64,000 nt of DNA from Cyclaneusma minus (Eukaryota > Ascomycota > Leotiomycetes > Marthamycetales > Marthamycetaceae): NCBI GenBank assembly GCA_037179335.1, contig JAKZHN010000006.1:1240001-1304000 (forward strand), given 5' to 3'. The position numbers and the translations under genes are program-made. This document shows, piece by piece, positions 10,158 to 21,299 of the stretch (its first letter is position 1; every line of letters begins with the position of its first letter). Below the pieces are notes generated by a model that was not told the origin of the DNA, did not search any database, and was given only the letters and a program-made list of their open reading frames with translations.

Positions 10158-12918
10158 ATGGGTGGACGTCCACGAGGAGCCGGCAGGGGAGGCTACAACC
10201 CCCGAGGAGGTGGTCGAGGACGCGGTGGAGACCGTGGAGGACGCGGTGGAGGATGGGGCAGAGCTCACCAGCAGTTAACTCCACGCTTTGTCGCCCCGCC
10301 GCCGCCTGCCTTCACTCTGCAGGATGAGGTGCAAAACACTGGACATCGCGATCGCAACTTCTGGGACTCTGATACCCGGCTGCGCCATTCGAGAATCAAC
10401 TTCGTCAGCGCTGGAACCTGGCAACCCCCCAAGCTCATCGAGAATGAACCCGAACCGCAGCCTGAGACCTCCCAGCCCCCGAAGCTCATCGACGATGGTG
10501 CCGAACCGCTGCCTGAGACCGCTGCTATGGCTAGCATGAGTCTGGAGGACCCTGGTATTGACGGAAGTACGCAAAAGAAACCCAGCGATTCTAGGGTCTC
10601 GCACATGAAAGGCACTCCAGCCAAAGTTCTGGCTGCTGAAGCTCCACCAATCTCGACGGCGCAGCCTGCATCAAACCAGCTGCCGGAAGCGGATCCATTC
10701 GTCATTGACGTCGAGCCTGGCCCAGCGCCTCCTACCAAGTTTCCCCCTCCGAAAGTTCGTTCTCCCTCTCCATCTCCATCAAGTTCCGACGAGGAAATCC
10801 TTTATAAGGGGCGTGAGAGGGGATTATGGATCCCAAAAACAGAATCTGCCGCCAAGACCATCACCAAGATCTGGGCTGCCACGAGACCCAAACCGCAAGC
10901 TGAGGCAAGGGATCCTTGGGCTGCCGCGAAAAATGCACAAGGAAAGATTATTTCCTTGAAAAAGACTAAGGAGGAAGAATACGTATCGTTGTCGGAGAAA
11001 TCTTCCAAAGACAATTCGCAGAAAGGCCGGAACGGAAAACCCAGGTTCGCAGACCTGAGATCTGGCAGGAGTCGTGGCAGGAGTCGCGAGTTCGAGGATG
11101 ATGATAAGGAACTGGAGTCCGAGCTCATTGCCGACTACCTAGCCAATATCGCTGGACATTTGGACAATTCAGCACTCAGGCAACGTGATCTTGGAGGTAC
11201 CGATGACGAAGTCTGGGTTGAAAGCAAGGATATATCCAAAAGCCCGCCTACCTCGAAAGCAGCAGCAGGTAGTGGTCGGAATCGCTTTGAACTTGACGAT
11301 ATCGATGACATGAGTACTGATGATGGCATTCGAGGCGTCGTTGAGTCTGTGGTGTCCAAAAGGCTCAGACGCGGGGATCCACAGTATCTTGTTGTCTGGG
11401 AAGGCGACAATATTGAGGACGCAAAGTGGGTTCCAGTCGCATCATTCTGGGGTGACGAAGTTTCTAAGGCTCGCATCGCGGAATTTGAGAAGGAGGAGGC
11501 AGGTGTCAGGGAGTATGTCGATGATGAAGACGATGACGAGGAAAGCGACACGAGTGACGACGGAATGTCTGATAGTGATCTTGCACCCCCCAGTGATGGG
11601 GATATCGCAAAGGACATATCGGATGAGCAACTTGCCAGATTACTTGCGAAACAGGAGGAGCTTGGTATGGGTTCTGGAGAGCTACTTATGGCTGATGCAG
11701 ACGCGTTCGAGGACGATGGAGAGATGTAAGTTCCGAACTTTTCTTGTGCTTTGGCTTCCTCCTCTGTGTTGGATTCTGGATTATGAGGGCGGTCCCAAAC
11801 TACGGTGTGACTTTCGCTGCTTGGTGAAAGATAATTCGGCATTTTCATTCACAGATCATTCCATATTTGCGGTGCATTACGTCGCCATCTTTGGGGTTCA
11901 TTAGTGCATAGACATTGCTCCAGACCTCTGTAGCTGTATTCCAGAACTGACGAAGCGGACAGGGACTCCGATGCAGTGCTTAAGCAAGCTCTCAAAAACT
12001 ACACACCCAAGCGGCCTGGCAAAGCCCAGAATGGCTCTTCTCGATCAAAGAAAGAATTTCCGTCGGCTTCTGCTCTCGCCGATGCTTATGACGGCTTCGA
12101 TGTGATGGATTTTGAACGACCAAGTCTCAAGAAGAAGCCCAAGGGCCGAAGAGGAAAACTTCCTTTCGACGTCGATGATCCCGAACTCGAGGCATCAATG
12201 GCAGCAGCCTATGAGAACGACCGCATTAAGAAGAAGGAGAGGAAGCAGGAACGCGAAGAGCTGCGAGCACAAGGTCTTTTGGGTGCCAAGAACGGCAAGC
12301 CCGACCTTTCAGCCAAGTACTCGGAAGGCATGAGTTTTGACGCCATCAAAGAGGAGATCAGGGAGTTCTTGATGTCAAGCCATACCACGTGAGTTTCCTC
12401 CCATGGCCATACACAGGGAACTGGTTGTCGATGCGAAGATTTTGAAACGTTGAATGAAGCTGACCTTGAGCAGGCTGGCCCTGACCCCCATGGACAAGAA
12501 AGACCGCAAGCTCGTCCACGAGTTTGCAATGGCCTTCAACCTGAAATCCAAGTCCGTCGGCAGTGGCAAGCAACGCTTCCCTATCCTCACCCGCACATCA
12601 CGTACCTTTCCCTACACTGAGAGTGCCTTCGTGGCCGCTGAGTCGAGGCTGGGCCGTCGCTTTCTTCCGCGCCCTGATGTCAAGGGCAAGGGCAAAGCAG
12701 GAGGTGGCAGGCCGAGAGTCGGCATGGGTGCGACTAACTACAGAGATGGCGATGTTGTTGGTGGATCGGCGCCTGAACTTGGTGCAGAGAACAAGGGCAG
12801 AGCCATGCTGGAGAAGATGGGATGGAGCTCGGGAACTGGCCTGGGAGCCCTGAACAACAAGGGTATCCTGCAGCCGGTGGTCCATGTTGTCAAGACGTCA
12901 AAGGCTGGCTTGGGCTAA
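10158..12918 (+). CDS. SQS1: Sqs1-like R3H and G-patch splicing regulator with a chromo-like insert
   Basis: Exons 10158..11725, 11963..12388 and 12474..12918 give 812 aa. An acceptor at 11943-11944 also keeps the frame and would add six residues; I prefer 11962 because CTGAC lies just upstream of it. Order: Gly/Arg-rich RGG N-terminus (1-35), a Trp/Pro region with two PPKLI repeats, acidic linkers, a chromodomain-like segment (about 392-445), R3H domain (about 668-725) and C-terminal G-patch (about 770-812; AMLEKMGWSSGTGLGA). In yeast Sqs1/Pfa1 activates the helicase Prp43 through its G-patch, linking splicing and ribosome biogenesis. The N-terminal RGG run and HSRINFVSAGTW segment fit that family. 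The chromo-like stretch (QYLVVWEGDNIEDAKWVP) is not part of the yeast protein as I know it. Confidence 0.9.
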
Positions 12919-13978
12919 GCTTATGTTGTGGGCTTGTTGACGTCGTGGTTGGTGAGCACTGATGGTTTGATGACTGAAGGACTCTTGTGGTGAGGCCTTC
13001 GGGGTTTGGACCTGTGATGCTGAACTATCGAAGGACCCTTCATGACACCAATTCATGACGTCGGTGGGCCACAGTGTCTATGACTTTATGAGAATGAGGT
13101 TTTAGATGGCATATTGGGCGGAGCATACTACGGCACCTTGAGCTTGTACTTGTAGAATCATGACTAGAGATGGTCGCTTAGACGAGCATCTTTCAATAGT
13201 CGGCATATGAGACCTCGAGCAAGCTCTGTGACCTCAAGCAAGCTCTGTGACCGCAGCTTGTGACCCCGCTCGCCCCGCAAGCTCCATACATGGAGATAAC
13301 GCATGATGTCCCAGAGGACCTAGGAGGTTCTAAAGGACCTGGGTATTTCAAACAACTGGGATGTTGCTGATATTGGCGACTACCAGCCGTATGAACACTT
13401 TTCTTCGTCCTCTGTAGGCACGGTGGGATTCGGACGACATCTGACGCGTATATGGCTGTGTATTTCAAAGTCTCGACTGCCAAAATCGGAAATCTTCGAC
13501 TGGAGAAGTCTTTCATGCTTCTGTGAACCGCTTTCAAGTTCAATTAAAATTCAAGATATAGTGCGCCTTATAAACATGATATCCCGACTTGAATAGGCCG
13601 AGTTTTGAAACTAAAACCAGGCTTGTTGAGTCTGCTTCGAAATTAGAATAAGTTATCACACCAAAATCACGTCAACTGGGATCAGCTTGAGCTGCAAGTC
13701 ACGTCATAGCACGTTCCAAAGTAAACAAGGGTAAGGTTCAACGCGAAATCATGTTCAATCGATGTCTTCTGCTTTCCTTGTGCCGAAGACGCTTATTGTA
13801 CAGCCACAAACCCCGAAAGCAGACCGTGAAGACATGTGCCCCCATAAACGCAGAACCATCCATAACGCATTAAAGAAACCGAGCTTGTCGGAACGCTCCA
13901 GCCCAATTGCACCCGACTGTAGATGATCCCGAGGCCATGGCAGATCCGAAACCCTATGAAACCCAAGAAGAAACGCAT
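12919..13978. other. Intergenic, convergent 3' ends SQS1 / H2B
   Basis: About 1.06 kb between converging genes. I find no exon with plausible splice sites. A near-perfect short tandem duplication lies at about 13212-13250 (GACCTCGAGCAAGCTCTGT then GACCTCAAGCAAGCTCTGT). Confidence 0.5.
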
Positions 13979-14748
13979 CTATTTCGTTGAAGAAGAGTAC
14001 TTGGTGACGGCCTTGGTACCCTCGGAGACGGCGTGCTTGGCGAGCTCACCGGGCAGGATGAGGCGGACCGAGGTCTGGATCTCGCGGGACGAGATGGTGG
14101 ACTTCTTGTTGTATGCGGCAAGCTTGGAGGCCTCGGTGGCAACGCGCTCGAAGATGTCTGCATGACGCGTCAGTTTGTGCTCAACACGTGATGGATGCGG
14201 AATTGGGATGTGGTAGAAGCGGGACTTGGATGTGATGGGCACGGTGCGCGGGTGGGGCTGCAATGTGAATGGAGTGTGACTGGAGTGTGACTAACCGTTG
14301 ACGAAGGAGTTCAGGATGGACATGGCGCGGTTGGAGATACCAGTGTCGGGGTGAACTTGCTTGAGGACTGCGCACCAATGTTAGCCAATGGACGTGGTTC
14401 AGTTCATGTTGTTCAAATCGCGTGACTGGAGTGGACGCAGCTCTAGCAGGCCAGGACTGAGCGCGGCAGACTGGGCTGTTTTTGAGCTCCGTCTGCCAAT
14501 GCCGCCCCAGCGCGTCGAGACACGCGGGGTCGCGCCACTCCAGAATGCTGTGAACATCGCACAGCTCGCAGCGCGGGCGCAGACTCACCCTTGTAGATGT
14601 ACGACGAGTAGGTCTCCTTGCGGGTCTTGGTGCGCTTCTTCTTCTCGCCAGTGGCGGCGGTCTTCTTGCCAGCGTCCTTCTTCTCAGCAGGAGCCTTGGC
14701 CGGGGCCTTGGCGGCGGGCTTCTTCTCAGCGGCGGCTTTGGGAGGCAT
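13979..14748 (-). CDS. HTB1: Histone H2B
   Basis: Three exons, 14748..14589, 14367..14296 and 14157..13979, give 136 aa. The N-terminal tail is Lys/Ala-rich ([16 protein letters not shown]). The fold follows from TYSSYIYK through [21 protein letters not shown] to the C-terminal helix ending [10 protein letters not shown], which holds the Lys (AVTKYSS) ubiquitinated by Bre1/Rad6 in fungi. Both introns interrupt the histone fold. The gene is transcribed away from H2A across a 642-bp shared promoter, the usual fungal arrangement that balances H2A-H2B dosage. Confidence 0.97.
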
Positions 14749-15390
14749 TGTGAAAGTGGTGTTTGGAGGATGGAAACTGGAAATTGATGGGGTTTGGGTG
14801 TGGGAGTGGTGTGGGAGCGTCGAGTGATGGATCGATGTCGGAGAGTGGAAAGCGGGTGGAGGAGGAAGAGGGAAGAAAAAAAGAAGAGGAGGAGGGAGGA
14901 AAAGGGCAGCGCCTTCCCTTCGCGACTTTATTCGGGCGCGGCTGGCGGCGTGATTTGGATTGGCTGGGCTAAACAACGCGCTATGCCCGGTCGGGTTGTT
15001 GACGTGCGGCGCGGCACACACGAGGCAGCGCGGTCTGATTGGCGGCAGCCGCGGCAGGGGCCGGGACATAGCTCCACCGAGCGCCAGCTGGCCACCCAGC
15101 TGCCCCGCCAAATCAACAGCCTCTCCGTTCAGCCTGGCGCACCGGCCTCAGCACGGCTCGCGACTGTGTTTTGGCGCCAACGCGAATCACTGCTGCCGGC
15201 TCGCCTATCGTGCGCCCGTTTATATTCCTCTCCCTCCTCCCTCCTCTTTTCCCTTCTCCTTCCTCCTCTTCTTTTTTTTCTTTCGGAAAACCACAAACAA
15301 CTTTACGACGCACCCATCCACGCCGTCTTCACCCTCTCCCGCCCACGCACCACCACTCCCCACGTTCATCAAACCACCACATCTCTCAAA
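14749..15390. promoter_or_regulatory. Shared divergent H2B/H2A promoter
   Basis: This 642-bp region lies between the two start codons. It is GC-rich in the middle with purine/pyrimidine tracts at each end. ATTGG (inverted CCAAT) boxes lie at about 14957 and 15038. A TATA-like TTTATATTC lies at about 15219, roughly 170 bp before the H2A ATG. On the H2B side an AATAAAG-like TATA candidate lies at about 14930 (minus strand). Confidence 0.6.
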
Positions 15391-16239
15391 ATGACTGGAG
15401 GCAAATCCGGAGGCAAGGCCAGCGGCCCTGGCAAGAACTCTCAATCGTGAGTTGCGCCCGCTCCTGAAGCTCAGTCTGCAGTGTCTGGAGCTTTGTTCTG
15501 CTCGGATGGACCTCAAAGTCGCGTCGCGTGCTGGCGCATTCACGCAAGTCACACATTCGCTCCAAACTGGTCGTGCATTGCATCAGATCTGGGTGTCGCG
15601 TCTGAATCGCGTGGATGCTGCGCTCCATCCAACCCAAGCTACTTCGACGTCGAGGTCCATCCAGCTCCAGCCGATCTCCAAGCTGCATCCAAAGTTTACT
15701 TTGCGCTCCTGGGTCTCAAAAGCCCGGCGCATCCTCATATCGTGTCGGATTCACGTGCTGACTCTTCTGCTTCTACAGCCGCTCTTCCAAGGCCGGTCTC
15801 GCATTCCCCGTCGGCCGTGTCCACCGTCTCCTTCGCAAGGGCAACTACGCTCAGCGTGTCGGTGCTGGTATGTGCCCCCTTTTGCCTTGCTCGTTGAAGC
15901 GCCTTTTCTGACGCGTCCTAGGTGCTCCCGTCTACCTCGCCGCCGTTCTCGAGTACCTTGCCGCCGAGATCCTCGAGTTGGCTGGTAACGCTGCCCGCGA
16001 CAACAAGAAGACCCGTATCATCCCCCGTCATCTCCAGCTCGCCATCCGCAATGACGAGGAGTTGAACAAGCTTCTCGGCCACGTCACAATTGCACAAGGT
16101 GGTGTCCTGCCAAACATCCACCAGAGTAAGTCCTCCGCCGCACCCCGCATCCGCGCTTCACGTGCTAACACTATTTCCAGACCTTCTCCCCAAGAAGACC
16201 GCCAAGGCTGGTGGCAAGGGTCCCAGCCAAGAGTTGTAG
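15391..16239 (+). CDS. HTA1: Histone H2A with C-terminal SQEL
   Basis: Four exons, 15391..15446, 15779..15867, 15922..16125 and 16181..16239, give 135 aa. The tail ([15 protein letters not shown]) and the core ([31 protein letters not shown], shown here only as segments) are canonical H2A. The acidic-patch helix ([10 protein letters not shown]) is intact. The C-terminus ends SQEL, the ATR/ATM (Mec1/Tel1) phosphorylation motif, so the general H2A doubles as the gamma-H2A damage mark as in other fungi. The first intron is long (332 nt) and sits in the N-terminal tail, close to the promoter. Confidence 0.97.
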
Positions 16240-19200
16240 ATGCTTTTTTCTTCTGGGTTGGGTCCTTTCTGATACACTGGCTTTCATGATAATGGGGTGT
16301 CGACAAGGGATCTGGGGTCACGGCTGCTTTCTGCGTTACGGGATTGTACATTAGGTCCACGGTTTTTACTGGATCACGGGATTGCGCGTTGAATCAATCA
16401 CGAATTACAAGTTCCATCTGGTCTCGATGCTTTGAATGTGACGTGATTTGGATTCTGGTGTTTTGGGTCTTTGTTTACTAACTGCAGTCTTCCGGTTCCA
16501 TTCTCGATTTTAGCGATATTTTTGGCAAAATCTTGACCTCTTGATGTCGATCGAGCTACATCTTCCTTTTTCGGTAACGATTCGTTATTTACTGAGAAAA
16601 CAGCAACACTACTTCCCGGAGCTTGACTAACTTGGCGTCAGCTGAGTTTGGATCTGCGAGACTGCAAGACGGCCTGAGAAGTTGCAAAACTGCGGGAGAT
16701 CGCCTTTCGAAATCTGGGGTGTGGGCTGGTTTTGGAGGTGAAGTGTGCGAAGACTAAGAGAATGGCTGTTGGTACTTGGGAAGACTTCTTCGCTTGTTGG
16801 AGCAGCTCTGTGTCCACAGTGGTATCCTGGCGTCCAGGGTAGTGTCCGCTTGTCATGAGGCACCCTGAGCACCCCTTCTCTTTGTGGTCCCTCAGTATTC
16901 GTTGTGCTGAGCTGTATCTAAGTTTGACTTAGCAACTTCTGGGTCGCGGGGGCTTGGGTGCAAACCACCGCTCTGGCGTGTCAGGGGGTCTTACGTTTGA
17001 TGAACTCATATGCTAACAGGGAGAAGAGCAGGGGCTTTGTCCTCCTATCCAACTCTGTCTCTTCTTGCATCGTTTTGGCTGTTTGACTGCCAGGTGTGCT
17101 TCGACTGGCAGTGAATTGCCTGGTATCACGAATTAAATTCTTTCTTGGCTAGGACTACGTGGGTGGTCTACTGTTTGGGTAGTGGATTTCTAGCCATTTC
17201 GTGCTCAGTCTCAACACAATGCCTTTTCATTGGGGTCAAGATTGTAAGAGAAACTCCAGCTTATTACAGTGATTTTTGTATGTTAGGAACGATTGAAACT
17301 TCCAGAGATAATCAATGATTGCACTGAGGCCGGACTATCTGTCCGTAACAAAAGGAATTCCCGTTACAACTTCCAAGTTGTCCCTCTGCTCATTGTAGCC
17401 AGTTTGGATTTCTGGTGCTATAATATTCATGTTGTGGGATTTTGATCGTGATGTTGAGGTACAGAATTAGTCCTGTTCTCATCGTCTCAAATGCTCACAA
17501 ACAGGTGGTCATGATAGACCTTTCTAAGAAACTCGCCCTGTTACTTCAGCAATATTAGGGTGACTTCGGCTTCTGTTTTACGTCCTTCGGGGGGATACGG
17601 TCGGAGCTTGCGTGCACCCTTCTTCAATCTGTAACCATGGAAGTCGAGTTTGCCTTGCTAGTGTCCTGATATCGACTGGCATAGCTTCACTTCTACTAAC
17701 AGATATCCCGGTCTCATTTCTATTCTCTTCTGATTACTAGGTACAGCTGATAACAATTACCTGGCTGACATGGTGTTTCTGTGTCATATGCAATCCTTCA
17801 ACTTCTGTAGTTTGAATTCTATTCACCGACTGTGTTATCAAGTTTCACTACCAGGTTTATTGGTCTCTGTTATTTGTAGTATGTTATTGAACTGCGTGCG
17901 TTTGGTTCTATATATTCCTTTTGATCGTCAGTTTAATCTCAACCCGTTTGGGTAAGGTACTTTTTGAAAGGAAACCATGAAGATTCAGTTGGTAGTAGGT
18001 TTTTGTAATTCGGAAATGTTTGGAATTGCTCGGATTGTTCGAGTGTCTGCCGTTCCCAGTAACTTGTGGTCGTCTTTACCAGTGGACAGTCTTGGGTATC
18101 GGCTCTCGCAAAATGTATGTGAAGCTTTCTGTGGGGACACGCCGTCTAAGTATTTGAAATGGGTCCAGCGAGACGGAAATCCCAATCTTTTACAAGAATC
18201 AGTGTCTGAATATATTGCAGCTGCCAGATTGTGATAATACCTCATGGTTAAGTAATGATAAATACATTAACTGATTGAGAATTACCAAGGTAATTGGGAA
18301 TATCCCAGTAGATCGGAAATAATCGAAATGTTTGGAATTTTACGAATAGCTCAAAATATCGTAGATATATGCAAGTGTTCCAAATGTTCAAAAGTATTCC
18401 AGTGATTGGGATCGTTTTAAACTATTAAATGTATCCCTAATAGCCGAGGGTATAAAGCACCACAGAACATATACATTTTTCTAAAAAAAAAAGATTAAGG
18501 GGTCAATGGGGAGGAAAGGGGGGAAAGGCAAAGTACGGTGTGCCCGCTAATTGAGTGACAAGATAACGTTTTATGCGTTTGGATGAAAGGGCTTGCTTTT
18601 ATTAAAAAGTGGCGTTAAAAATCTACTAGATTTAATCACCACTGTTTGGTAGCTGAAAATGATTTGAAAACTTCAAAAGCAACTTGGGCAATGAAATACA
18701 CGTGCGTTTCCGAATTATAATTTCCACCTGGATATTCAAATTCGATCCAAAAATGTCATTGACTTTGAAACATCGGGCATTGCAATGGAATGGAATGATT
18801 AAATATCTAAAGCCGGGAGGAATTAGTGATTAAATACCTAATGCCAAAGGTAGACCGTGATTTTAATACAGCGGAAAATAATCGCTGACTTAGAAATAGC
18901 TTGATTTCCCCCCGATATTTAACTTACTATCGACACCAAGTTTTCAAACCGGCATTTTGAGTCACGCACTAGCTCTTGATATCTTGAGCGGAATACTGCG
19001 ATCACTTTCCATATTGGTAGGAATTTGGATATTCTGCTCAATTGCTCTTAAGGCAAACGAAAAGGACTAGGGGGTCCCGAAGGGGGTTTTATTTTTATTT
19101 TCTAAATAGGTACTTTTCAAGTGGTTTTTATTAAACAAGTAGTAAGATTTTGCAAACTAAGCTCCGAATTCCGAGCCTTAATCTCGTTTGGAAGTGGGTC

Positions 19201-19325
19201 AAGAATAAGTTTTGCCAAGGAAAAAAACCCTCCCGCCGGAAAAAACTGGAAAAAGCACGAAAAAAGCACGCAAAAACAAGGCACATGGCCCCAAAATTGC
19301 CAAAATTTCGTCCACTTTGACAATC
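16240..19325. other. Gene-poor 3.1-kb region
   Basis: After the H2A 3' end there is no supported gene. Composition becomes AT-rich after about 17.2 kb. The longest open frame (17977-18234) has no recognisable domain or splice context. Degenerate AATATC/GGAATAT repeats occur at about 18260-18420. A short direct repeat (GATTAAATATCTAAAGCC then GATTAAATACCTAATGCC) lies at about 18797-18845. An A-run (10 nt) lies near 18482. This could be a decayed mobile element, but I see no TIR, LTR or transposase. Confidence 0.45.
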
Positions 19326-20801
19326 TCAAGAAGAGGCTGAAGCGGACTGCTCGTCTTTGCGAGCAGCCTCAGCTTTAGCCACATTCTTGAGGTGGCCCAC
19401 GGACGTCTGGTGCTTATTGAATTTCTTCTTGAGGTCGAAGTTCTTCCAGCACAGATCGCACTGCCAGGGGAACCGCTGGCGGGTCCCATTCGCCAGCTCG
19501 ACATTCTTTACGTGATCGCGGCTCACGAGGTGCTGCTTCAGTTTCCTCGATGTGTCGAAGGGCTCCATTTTGGTGCAGACGGGGCACGCAAACCTCCCTT
19601 CCGCGATGGCCTTGCTCTGCTCGGGGTGGTCCCGGGCCCACTGCGACTGGTACGCCGTCCGGCTCCGCTGACCACTCCGCCGACCACTCCGCCGACCACT
19701 CCGCCGACCACTCCGCCGACCACTCCGCACGACGGCCCTCGCCATCACCGCTATTTCCGGCGCCGAGAGCCGGAACATGCCCTGGGGCCATTCGCTGAGG
19801 CAGCAATGGGAGCACGCGCCGTCCCATTCGAACCCGCCCCGACCCTCTTCCCCAGCCCAGGAGCACAAGTCGAGCTTGCCACCGACAACAGCTCCAAAGG
19901 CTGCAGAGAACATGGCCTCGAGGGTGAGGAAGAGGAGCCGGAACGGGGGGATTTTTTTCGGGTCCACGGGGATTGGTGCCGAACAGAGCAACGTGATGCT
20001 GCTGAGGGCGTAGCCCTCCTGGTGGGCGGCGGCGACCAGGGAGGGAACAGCATGGCGGCGGCGGTGCTCCTGGATCCGACCGACGACGTCGCGGACTTTG
20101 GCGGTGCCGGAGCCGACGTAGAGCAGGGGCCGGCTCCCCTCTTTGGTGAGGACATATGCGTAGATGCCCCACTTCCGAACGAAATCGCCGGACAAGGTCT
20201 CGAACCATATGAGGTCCGGGGGAGAATCGGACCGGAGAACCTCCGAGAGGCCGGGAGCGAAGGAGACGCGGGCGCTGGCGAGGGTGGTGCGGAGGGTGGT
20301 GAGGTTGGGGAAGTGCCTCCCGTAAAGGAGGACTTTTGAGGGGGAGAGGAGGAGGACCTTCCAGATCAGAAGGACGACGAGCTCGGCCAGGAGGTTGGCG
20401 GCGAAGGGCTTGACGTCGGCGGCGGCAGCGAGCGCGACGGGCTCGGCTTCATCGTCGTCGTCGTCTTCGTCTTCGTCGGCTTCGGCTTCGGCTTCGGCGC
20501 GCTCAATGGCAGCGGCCTTGGCGGCGAGGAAATCCGGCGTCTCTTCATCCTCTTCCTCATCTTCGTCCTCATCCTCTCCCTCGTCTTCGGCCTCAGCAGC
20601 CTTGCTCTGGCCCCTGCCGACCGCTGCGACAAGGGGGAGCTCGGCGCTGTCGGAGTCGTCGTCATCCGAGATGATGATCGCTCGTGCCCTAGTACCCCTA
20701 CCACGGGTCTTTGTGGCAGGGCGAATGTCCTCGTCCTTCGTCCTCGTCCTCGGCAGCCTTGCGCTTGCCACCACCACCACCACCACCAGCAGTGGGAGCA
20801 T
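19326..20801 (-). CDS. GIY-YIG nuclease-like protein with two C2H2 fingers, probably frameshifted at its N-terminus
   Basis: The open frame from ATG 20801 encodes 491 aa. After an acidic, low-complexity N-terminus (about 45-120) comes a GIY-YIG domain: GIY near residue 212, YVG (LYVGSGT) near 228, Arg in GRIQEHRRR near 242, and Glu in LEAMF near 295. Those are the family's four usual catalytic positions. A (SGRR)n repeat near 361-377 is encoded by five 12-bp units. Two zinc-finger motifs follow (CPVC...H..H near 406 and CDLC...H..H near 448). The apparent N-terminus (MLPLLVVVVVV) is an artefact of reading a (GGT)n run out of frame: the neighbouring frame gives a Gly run, then KRKAAEDEDE, and joins this frame if one base is removed near 20735-20738. 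I found no upstream ATG. GIY-YIG proteins cut DNA; the target is unknown. Confidence 0.65.
   Translation of the reverse strand: MLPLLVVVVVVASARLPRTRTKDEDIRPATKTRGRGTRARAIIISDDDDSDSAELPLVAAVGRGQSKAAEAEDEGEDEDEDEEEDEETPDFLAAKAAAIERAEAEAEADEDEDDDDDEAEPVALAAAADVKPFAANLLAELVVLLIWKVLLLSPSKVLLYGRHFPNLTTLRTTLASARVSFAPGLSEVLRSDSPPDLIWFETLSGDFVRKWGIYAYVLTKEGSRPLLYVGSGTAKVRDVVGRIQEHRRRHAVPSLVAAAHQEGYALSSITLLCSAPIPVDPKKIPPFRLLFLTLEAMFSAAFGAVVGGKLDLCSWAGEEGRGGFEWDGACSHCCLSEWPQGMFRLSAPEIAVMARAVVRSGRRSGRRSGRRSGRRSGQRSRTAYQSQWARDHPEQSKAIAEGRFACPVCTKMEPFDTSRKLKQHLVSRDHVKNVELANGTRQRFPWQCDLCWKNFDLKKKFNKHQTSVGHLKNVAKAEAARKDEQSASASS
19669..19728 (+). repeat. Five-copy 12-bp tandem repeat inside the GIY-YIG gene
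   Basis: The unit CGACCACTCCGC occurs five times in a row (first copy TGACCACTCCGC). Because 12 is a multiple of three, copy-number change would alter the (SGRR)n linker without breaking the frame. Confidence 0.95.
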
Positions 20802-21299
20802 CACCCACTCCGGGGGCTATTCCACTGCCACCAGCAGCGGCGGCGGCGGGAGCAGCAGAGGGCTCGGGCTTGGCGCTGGAGGAGTTGAGGGGTTGGCGGA
20901 GGAGAATTGAGGAGAGGAGAGGGGGGGTCGAATCAGATTGTCGGAGGCGGAGGGAGAAGGCGAGAGGGGTGGATGGCGAGAGTGGTGAGAGGAGAGGAGA
21001 AAGGGGTGACCTTCAGCTTGTGGTCAGTGATGCTTCGTGGGACTGGCCAGGGAGGGGAAACTTACCGATTTTCGAATTCCAACTGTCCAGAGCAACACAA
21101 GCAGCGGCAGAGCACAGAGCAGTGCAGCAGCAGAGCGGGCAGAACAGAGGAGGACGGCGAGGGTCTCAATGTTCAGATGCACACAGAACAGAAGGAAAAA
21201 GAGAAAGGAAAAGCAGGACTCTCTTCCAACACACTACTGAGGTGAGGAAGGAGGAAAGGGGGGACTCAAATGGCAAGAAGTATAAAACTGAGGACGTAC
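20802..21299 (-). other. 5' region of the GIY-YIG gene with a likely leader intron
   Basis: On the minus strand a good intron runs from GTAAGTTT at about 21064 through CACTGACC to an AG at about 21010. It would lie in the 5' untranslated or first coding part of the GIY-YIG gene. The flanking exons are pyrimidine-rich and contain no ATG, so the true start is unresolved. The part nearest the ORF encodes a coding-like Ala/Gly-rich sequence in the shifted frame. Confidence 0.5.

Noticed and set aside
11135..11848. 237-codon Ser-rich frame on the minus strand
   Set aside because: Antisense of acidic SQS1 coding sequence; poly-Ser arises from reversed GAC/GAT runs.
14794..15450. 218-codon frame across the histone promoter
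   Set aside because: Purine/pyrimidine-rich promoter sequence; it overlaps the H2A first exon in another frame.
19669..19728. CRISPR-like array
   Set aside because: 12-bp units without spacers, inside a coding frame in a eukaryote: a coding minisatellite.
19392..20339. 315-codon frame on the plus strand
   Set aside because: Antisense shadow of the GIY-YIG/C2H2 frame, which has recognisable domains; long frames are expected in GC-rich repeats.
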